Part shown: piece after piece, positions 33,818 to 39,490 of the stretch
Layout: the number at the start of each line of letters is the position of its first letter
Numbering within the stretch: the first letter of the stretch is position 1
Source: a virus
Length of the DNA stretch: 39,490 bases
Strand: one strand, 5' to 3'
Virus record (IMG/VR): IMGVR_UViG_3300025701_000025
Location: 1-39,490 of that record
The notes under the pieces: generated by a model
What the model was told of the DNA's origin: nothing
Database searches by the model: none
Seen by the model: only the letters and a program-made list of their open reading frames with translations
Made by a program: the position numbers and the translations under genes

Positions 33818-34060
33818 ATGGCTTTAGAAAAACAAACAGTAGTAGACAAGATTGAAGTGCTGGAAAACAATTGTGTGCAAGTACGCACAGCAATTCGCAT
33901 CATGGAGGACGGTGTGCAACTGTCTTCTAGTTACCACCGACACGTTGTTGCCCCCGGTGACGACTACTCAACCCAAGACGCACGAGTACAAGCTATCTGT
34001 GCGGCAACCCATACCGCCGAAGTTGTAGCGGCGTATCAAGCGGCTAACGCAGGAGTTTAA
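33818..34060 (+). CDS. Small fibre-associated protein, unknown function
   Basis: The 80-residue protein has an N-terminal T-V-V-D-K-I-E-V-L-E strand, then V-Q-V-R-T-A-I-R-I-M-E-D-G and Y-H-R-H-V-V-A-P-G-D-D (about 40-50). A helix of A-R-V-Q-A-I-C-A-A-T-H-T-A-E-V-V-A-A-Y ends it. I recognise the combination E-V-x-x-x-x-x-V-Q-V-R-T-A-x-x-I-x-E-D-G ... F/Y-H-R-H-V-V-x-P-G-D as a small conserved protein often placed after fibre genes in aquatic phages, with no known function. It may assist fibre assembly. It shares the GC-richer composition of the preceding fibre's C-terminal part, so the two may have been acquired together. AAAGGA precedes the ATG. Confidence 0.65.
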   Translation: MALEKQTVVDKIEVLENNCVQVRTAIRIMEDGVQLSSSYHRHVVAPGDDYSTQDARVQAICAATHTAEVVAAYQAANAGV

Positions 34061-34061
34061 T

Positions 34062-34352
34062 ATGTGGAAAATTATAAATATGGAGCGTGATGCTCAAACG
34101 GGCTTTGTCAACAACGTGCATTGGACTTGCTCTGATGTTGACGGCGACTATTCAGGCTCTACCTACGGCTCAATGGGTTTGCAGGGTGAACTTGTCACTC
34201 CCTACGAAGACCTAACCGAGGAAGTTGTTATCGGATGGGTCAAAGCATCAATGGGCGAGGAGACTGTGGCGGCACATGAAGCAGCTGTGGCGGCTCAAAT
34301 CGCTGATGCTAAAGCACCAAAGGTAGCTACTGGTACACCTTGGAGTAACTAA
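34062..34352 (+). CDS. DUF7936-like small phage protein
   Basis: The 96-residue protein starts M-W-K-I-I-N-M-E-R-D and has G-F-V-N-N-V-H-W-T-C-S-D-V-D-G-D-Y-S near 17-34. Then come Y-G-S-M-G-L, V-T-P-Y-E-D-L-T-E-E-V-V-I-G-W-V-K-A-S-M-G-E-E and a C-terminal helix rich in Ala and Lys ending G-T-P-W-S-N. This string, from W-K-I-x-x-M-E-R through V-I-G-W-V-K to T-G-x-P-W, fits a small protein family (I believe DUF7936) found beside fibre genes. Its function is unknown and the family name is from memory. The ATG follows the previous stop by two bases with GCAGGAG upstream, and composition is GC-richer like its neighbour, supporting one acquired cassette. Confidence 0.68.
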   Translation: MWKIINMERDAQTGFVNNVHWTCSDVDGDYSGSTYGSMGLQGELVTPYEDLTEEVVIGWVKASMGEETVAAHEAAVAAQIADAKAPKVATGTPWSN

Positions 34353-34388
34353 TGAAACTAGTACCCCACTTAAATATAGGAGATAATA

Positions 34389-37300
34389 ATGAGTAAAGCA
34401 AGAGGCCTAGCTAATATCGTTGCAGAAGGTAGTGCGTTAGCTGACGGTGTAGTAGCACTGTCTGAAATAAGTGGCGGTACTAATGATGGCGTACTTTATA
34501 CTACAAGTGAAGGAGTTACACATTCTGGTTCTAACCTCACTTTTGATGGCGATCACTTACATGTGTCCGGAAATGTTAACGCTACTACCTTTATAGGAGA
34601 TGGTAGCGAATTAACAGGAATAGATGCACTACCAAGTCAAACAGATAATGATAATAAATATTTAAAAACAAATGGTACAGTGGCTACCTGGGAAGAATTA
34701 GTTATTCCAGAAGTCCCTGTAGACTCTGTTAATGGGTATACTGGTGTAGTCTCTCTATCTGCATCCGATGTTGGTGCCGCAACAGCAAGTGATATTTCAA
34801 CTGCCGTTGCAGGATTAGCTTCTGAAACTTATGTAAACACGGCTGTTTCTAATTTAGTTGATTCTTCACCTGCTACGTTAGACACTCTTAATGAACTAGC
34901 GGCAGCTTTGGGTGACGATCCTAATTTTGCTACTACTGTGTCTACTACTATCGGTACAAAGGCTGATAAAACTACCTTAATTTCTGCTGGAACTGGTTTG
35001 ACTGGTGGTGGTGATCTTAGTGCCAATCGCACAATTACACACGCTAATTCAACAGTAGCTCCTGGAAATTATGGCTCAAGCACTTCTATTCCATCTATCA
35101 CAGTAGATGCTAGAGGTCACGTTACTGCTGCTAGTAACAATAGTATTAGTGTTGGTAATGGTGCCTTTACTGTTAATACAGGTAGTGGTCTTACAGGTGG
35201 CGCTCAATTAGGTACTGCCAATCAAGCAGCAGATACATCTGTTACAATTAGTCATGCTGATACTAGCACACAAGCCTCTGTCAACAACAGCAATGGCACA
35301 GTCATCCAAGACGTAACTCTAGACGGCTTCGGGCACATCACAGGGCTGGCGTCTGTTGACTTAGACAGTAGATACGCACCTGTCTCGCATAACCACGACG
35401 TATTATATGCAGTAGATGATCGTGATATGAAGCCTAACACTTCCGGTATAGGTACTAACGTAAAGGCAATCAGACCATTTTTCTCTTCTCTTGGAGGAAT
35501 GACAGGCGCTGCTAATTCTGACTACCAAGATGTCCTTGTCCTTGATACTTATACCGACGCTAGCGGTGGAAACGCAAACGCGATCACGTTAGACAAGTCT
35601 AATGGAGCGATGCGTGTATGGAACGCTCCGAATACCGCCACGTCATGGGGGACTGCTCAACGAGTATTCGCGGACAACTACCACCCTAACGCTGACAAGT
35701 GGACTACTGCTAGAACCAATACAGTAACTCTTACTGGTGACGTAACTGGTTCAGGTAGTGCATCAGTTGATGGTTCAGGAAACTGGACTGTGAGTCTGTC
35801 TACTGCTGTTGGTGATGCCGATACCGTTGATGGTTTACATGTACACGGCGGCAGAAATAACGAAGTCAACAAAATTGTTCGTACAGATGGTAGCGGGTAC
35901 ATTCAAGCTGGTTGGATCAATAGTACTTCTGGTGCAACAACAAGTACAATTACACGGATCACAGCTAGTAACGATGAATATTTGAGGTACGTTACTCCTG
36001 CTACTTTCCGTACACAAATCACCGATCCTTATTATCCGACTAAAACAGGTGGTGGGGCAAGTGGCACGTGGCCTATCTCTATCACGGGGAATGCAGCGTA
36101 TGCTACTACGGCGGGTTCGGCAGATCAAATTGATGGATGGGGTTTTGTAAACACAGGCAGTAACAATGCTGTTAACGCAGACACCATTACTAGTAACGGT
36201 ATTAGTTATTATACAGGAGGTGTTACAAACTTTAGCGGAAATGCCACGGATGGTGCTTTATATTCACAAATATTTAACGCTTCTTGGCAACATCAAATTG
36301 CTGGTGACTATCGCAGTGGTCAAATAGCAGTACGTGGACGTAATAGCGGTACATGGCAAGGCTGGCGAACTGTCGTAGATTCCTCTAACGTAAGTTCCTA
36401 CGCAGCTTTACCCGGGCATACCCACAGTAACTACGTCACAACTACTTACAACTCAAGTTTAAACAGCGATAGTCGTAATAGTCGTGGTGTTACTCGTTTG
36501 TACCGCCGTGATGATAATAGTGATTTCAGTGTGCAAACATACTGGACAGGAAGCTATTGGCGCTTGTATGGGTATAACGGAGATAGCGCACATGCCGATG
36601 TTCAGGTGGGCTACGCTGACAACGCTGGCTACGCTTCATCTGCGGGTAACGCAGATACCTTAGATGGTTTAGATAGTACGGCCTATCTCCGAGACAATGG
36701 GTGGAACACTTACCCAGGACAAGACGCTAATAGTCAGCCCACAATGAGTGATGACTTCACTTATTCTAATAATGCCCCGCATACGGGCGATCTTATTAAA
36801 TTTGGAGCTAGCAACTATTCTCTTCAGCTCAATTCACAATATAACGGTACAGGTCAAGGATTCTCTTTCCGAACTCGAAATGGTGACAGCGGCGCTTGGA
36901 ACCCTTGGTATCATTTAGTTCATGCTGGTAACGTAAGCTCCTACGCCGCAGCCCCTGGTAACTACCTCCCTTTAGCTGGCGGAAATATGAGCGGCAATAT
37001 TGGTCGCACATCGCATAGCTCTGGGTATCTTGTTGGTGGTCATAACAACATCGGTGATACTTCAATTAAAACAAACCCTATTTACGCAATTGGTTCTGGA
37101 TACCAACCCAACGATAATGATCTTGTCAATATGTACGGTATTGGATACTCGCATCCGAATGCAGCCTATGATGGAATCAATACGGTTCTTAGTGGGTGGG
37201 GTCTGTATGTTGCGGCTGGTGGTACTGCTAGAGTAGGTTTAGACGGTGATACCGGACGCGTTAAAGCGACTGGAGCAATGTACGCTCCGATTTATTATGA

Positions 37301-39461
37301 CTTAAATGATACTAGCTATTACTGTGATCCAAATGGTACAACAGTACTGAACGCATTAACAGTGAATAGTATTAATGCAAATTCACACAGCCACGACTCA
37401 ATATCACACCTTGGTAGAATCTCTGCCGAGACAGGAAGAAATACTTATCGTTCTGGTGTTTACACTTTCGGTACTTATACTACAGCTAATCCCGGAGGTA
37501 ATCCTCCTTTAAGTTATCCTGAAATTATATCTTGGGGTGCTGGTGCTACCGGCTCAATTCAACTTGCAGGTGATTGGATTTCAACAACATCCACACCATT
37601 AAGGGTCAGAAGTTTAAGAGATTGTTGTCAAGATTGGTCTTCATGGTCTGCTATTGCCACATCAAATGAATCATTTACAAATAATATAGATTTACGAGCA
37701 CCAATCTTCTACGATAGCAACGACACAAATTATTATGTAGATCCAGCTTCAACTACAACTTCCGTACAAGTTGCAGGAGCAATTGAACAAGGTCATAATT
37801 ATGCTCATCCAAATATAGAATGGGCTGCTTCTGGAAACTCTACGGGCGAGGTTATCTTTTATTTGCCGGGGAACATTAATAACTATGGCATGGTTCATAT
37901 GGTGTTTGACATCTATGAATATGCTTCTCCGCGTACTGCTACTGTTATTATTGGAGGGCATAATTGGTCAAATAGCTGGTATAACACTGCTTGTAACGTA
38001 GTTGGTTATACTGATAAGACAGTTCGTTTAGGTGTTAAGGATAGTAGGTTTTGCGTTATATTTGGCGGTACAACTTCTGGTTGGTCTTACGGACAAATTA
38101 GACTTCGTAAAATTCAAAACGGGTCGTACTATAACAATATAATGAATTTAGGCGGTGACTGGGCTGTTACTCAAACCACATCTGAATCGTTTACTTCTAT
38201 TACTGGAGACTTGCGTAACCTGCGCACACCAGCTAACTTAGAAGTTGACAATATTAGCTATGCCTATGGTAGCTCTCGTGCGCCTATTTTTTATGATTAT
38301 AATGATACCGGATATTACACTGATCCAAATTCTACATCTGATACAGCACAAAGAATGCGTGGCGGTACAGTGTATGGTCCAAACGTAACATGGGGTTCTT
38401 ATCTATTAGTTGGTGGTGATGGTAGACAAAACTACACTAATTCTGGTTATGCTTCAGTTTGTACTACAAATGGTAACTTACATTTAGACTCCGGTACTAA
38501 TAATGCAACACATATTAATTGGTATGATGGAACTGATTTATTAGTAGGTGCAGGTGATAGTAGTACTTTAAGATTTCAAGTCTATGGTACTGGGAATTAT
38601 TCATACGCATCAGGATCAATGCGTAGCCCTATTTTTTATGATGCTGATGATACCGCATATTACGTCGACCCAAATGGTACGTCTCGGCTAAATTCGACAG
38701 TCACCACTCAGTCTTACACTCATAACTGGTTCCGTAACTATGCTTCAGGTACTGGTCTGTATAACGAGTCTACTGGTCAACACTTCTATTCAGACGATGA
38801 TGACTACTGGAATATTGCTGGCGGTTCAGGTGCTAATGGTTTACGCTTCAGAGATGAACATGGAGGCACTATTCGTGGTTACGTGTATGCAGATTACAGT
38901 AATAACATTGGCTTTCTAGATCTAAACGGTAGCTGGAAAGCAAGAGTTGTTAATGGTGACTACTTTTTAATAGAAGGTTCCTCAATAAGAGCGGTGAAGT
39001 TCTTTGATTCTAATAATACAGGCTACTTTGTAAATCCAACTGCTTCAACAAATTTATCTGATCTCTATGTAAATGAGTTACATCAAAATTTAGCTACTGG
39101 AGACACGGCGCGTCTAACTGCTGCTATAGCATGGGTTAACTTTAATGGTACAGGTGTCGTAGCGATCCGAGCCTCTAGTAATGTAACAAGTATTACTGAT
39201 GTTGGTACTGGTACTTACACGGTTAACTTTGCTATTACAATGCCTAATACTAATTATAGCGTTCAGTTAACAGCTTCAAATTACAACGGTGGTCAGGCTA
39301 ATACCCCATCAGTACAATACGGCTCTGGTTCATATTGGGGAAATACTAGTCCAACAACTAAAACTACAACAGCAATTAGATTTGTTAATGGAATTGGTAA
39401 TTCTGCATCAGTGATTGATTCTCCAGAACTTAACGTAGCCATTTTTGATTATATGGTTTAA
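34389..39461 (+). CDS. Large tail fibre with pyocin-knob-like and YDxxDTxYYxDP repeats
   Basis: The 1,690-residue protein starts with an adaptor (M-S-K-A-R-G-L-A-N-I-V) and a short L-H-V-S-G-N-V-N-A-T-T-F-I-G-D-G-S-E-L-T-G unit. The middle contains knob-like segments, for example S-W-Q-H-Q-I-A-G-D-Y-R-S-G-Q and W-Q-G-W-R-T-V-V-D-S-S-N-V near 36,280-36,390, and G-N-Y-L-P-L-A-G-G-N-M-S-G near 36,955. The distal third holds five copies of a short repeat, A-P-I-F-Y-D-x-N-D-T-x-Y-Y-x-D-P, near 37,284, 37,698, 38,280, 38,626 and 38,995. These repeats are common in fibres of marine T4-like phages and others. The end is a beta-rich domain with no S74 motif. No chaperone partner is visible downstream. 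Middle parts are GC-richer than the ends. AGGAGA precedes the ATG. Confidence 0.85.
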   Translation: MSKARGLANIVAEGSALADGVVALSEISGGTNDGVLYTTSEGVTHSGSNLTFDGDHLHVSGNVNATTFIGDGSELTGIDALPSQTDNDNKYLKTNGTVATWEELVIPEVPVDSVNGYTGVVSLSASDVGAATASDISTAVAGLASETYVNTAVSNLVDSSPATLDTLNELAAALGDDPNFATTVSTTIGTKADKTTLISAGTGLTGGGDLSANRTITHANSTVAPGNYGSSTSIPSITVDARGHVTAASNNSISVGNGAFTVNTGSGLTGGAQLGTANQAADTSVTISHADTSTQASVNNSNGTVIQDVTLDGFGHITGLASVDLDSRYAPVSHNHDVLYAVDDRDMKPNTSGIGTNVKAIRPFFSSLGGMTGAANSDYQDVLVLDTYTDASGGNANAITLDKSNGAMRVWNAPNTATSWGTAQRVFADNYHPNADKWTTARTNTVTLTGDVTGSGSASVDGSGNWTVSLSTAVGDADTVDGLHVHGGRNNEVNKIVRTDGSGYIQAGWINSTSGATTSTITRITASNDEYLRYVTPATFRTQITDPYYPTKTGGGASGTWPISITGNAAYATTAGSADQIDGWGFVNTGSNNAVNADTITSNGISYYTGGVTNFSGNATDGALYSQIFNASWQHQIAGDYRSGQIAVRGRNSGTWQGWRTVVDSSNVSSYAALPGHTHSNYVTTTYNSSLNSDSRNSRGVTRLYRRDDNSDFSVQTYWTGSYWRLYGYNGDSAHADVQVGYADNAGYASSAGNADTLDGLDSTAYLRDNGWNTYPGQDANSQPTMSDDFTYSNNAPHTGDLIKFGASNYSLQLNSQYNGTGQGFSFRTRNGDSGAWNPWYHLVHAGNVSSYAAAPGNYLPLAGGNMSGNIGRTSHSSGYLVGGHNNIGDTSIKTNPIYAIGSGYQPNDNDLVNMYGIGYSHPNAAYDGINTVLSGWGLYVAAGGTARVGLDGDTGRVKATGAMYAPIYYDLNDTSYYCDPNGTTVLNALTVNSINANSHSHDSISHLGRISAETGRNTYRSGVYTFGTYTTANPGGNPPLSYPEIISWGAGATGSIQLAGDWISTTSTPLRVRSLRDCCQDWSSWSAIATSNESFTNNIDLRAPIFYDSNDTNYYVDPASTTTSVQVAGAIEQGHNYAHPNIEWAASGNSTGEVIFYLPGNINNYGMVHMVFDIYEYASPRTATVIIGGHNWSNSWYNTACNVVGYTDKTVRLGVKDSRFCVIFGGTTSGWSYGQIRLRKIQNGSYYNNIMNLGGDWAVTQTTSESFTSITGDLRNLRTPANLEVDNISYAYGSSRAPIFYDYNDTGYYTDPNSTSDTAQRMRGGTVYGPNVTWGSYLLVGGDGRQNYTNSGYASVCTTNGNLHLDSGTNNATHINWYDGTDLLVGAGDSSTLRFQVYGTGNYSYASGSMRSPIFYDADDTAYYVDPNGTSRLNSTVTTQSYTHNWFRNYASGTGLYNESTGQHFYSDDDDYWNIAGGSGANGLRFRDEHGGTIRGYVYADYSNNIGFLDLNGSWKARVVNGDYFLIEGSSIRAVKFFDSNNTGYFVNPTASTNLSDLYVNELHQNLATGDTARLTAAIAWVNFNGTGVVAIRASSNVTSITDVGTGTYTVNFAITMPNTNYSVQLTASNYNGGQANTPSVQYGSGSYWGNTSPTTKTTTAIRFVNGIGNSASVIDSPELNVAIFDYMV

Positions 39462-39473
39462 TACTAACTAATT

Positions 39474-39490
39474 AAAAAAAAAAAAAAAAA
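39474..39490. other. Poly-A run at the end of the window
   Basis: Seventeen consecutive A end the window, 12 bases after the last stop. This is probably an assembly end in a homopolymer or added A residues at a DNA terminus, not a gene feature. Confidence 0.9.

Overview
The window is the structural half of a tailed-phage genome, most likely a siphovirus (lambda/HK97-type head, frameshifted tail chaperones, a 2,114-residue tape measure). Every gene is on the + strand with little space between genes. The DNA is AT-rich. A probable Gram-negative host is suggested by a lipoprotein with the layout of a unimolecular spanin. Several fibre segments resemble modules common in aquatic and marine phages. 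No terminase, integrase, replication gene, tRNA, CRISPR or transposon is visible, so lifestyle cannot be judged. The window opens inside the portal gene and ends in a run of 17 A after the last fibre gene, which looks like a contig end.

Layout. 2-6067: portal (5' partial), lipoprotein/u-spanin candidate, then a 1,478-residue protein that joins a Mu gpF-like head-morphogenesis domain to a T7/N4-type single-subunit RNA polymerase. 6143-7913: scaffold and major capsid protein. 7931-9726: head-tail adaptor, stopper, tail terminator, tail tube. 9727-11123: hairpins, a small unknown gene, tail chaperones G and GT with a lambda-like -1 slippery site, an HK97 gp10-like protein and a terminator. 11124-17468: tape measure carrying an internal GH19-like muralytic domain. 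17471-24159: distal tail, hub-associated and gpJ-like tip protein with a tandem FN3-like array. 24163-39461: three more large fibres (one with an S74 self-cleaving chaperone), a GNAT-like protein, and small accessory proteins.

Main discovery candidate: the MuF-RNA polymerase fusion. The polymerase part keeps the DxxGR motif, motif A Asp (D1075), motif B Lys/Tyr (K1143/Y1151), the HxxDxSxxR motif (H1367) and motif C His-Asp (H1392-D1393). MuF proteins sit inside the head, and some are known to carry C-terminal effector domains. The natural inference is a virion-packaged RNA polymerase delivered with the DNA, in the manner of N4 vRNAP but using a MuF domain as the packaging and delivery module. 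I do not recall this architecture being described. Directly downstream, before the scaffold gene, are two small hairpins with 3-nt loops that recall N4 vRNAP promoters.

How the genes work together: portal, MuF-RNAP, scaffold and capsid protein build the head. The adaptor, stopper and terminator join it to a tail built from tube protein, G/GT chaperones and tape measure. The tip and four fibres recognise the host, and the GH19-like domain in the tape measure opens the wall. The polymerase would then enter with the genome and start transcription. All identifications come from reading the sequence; no database search was run.
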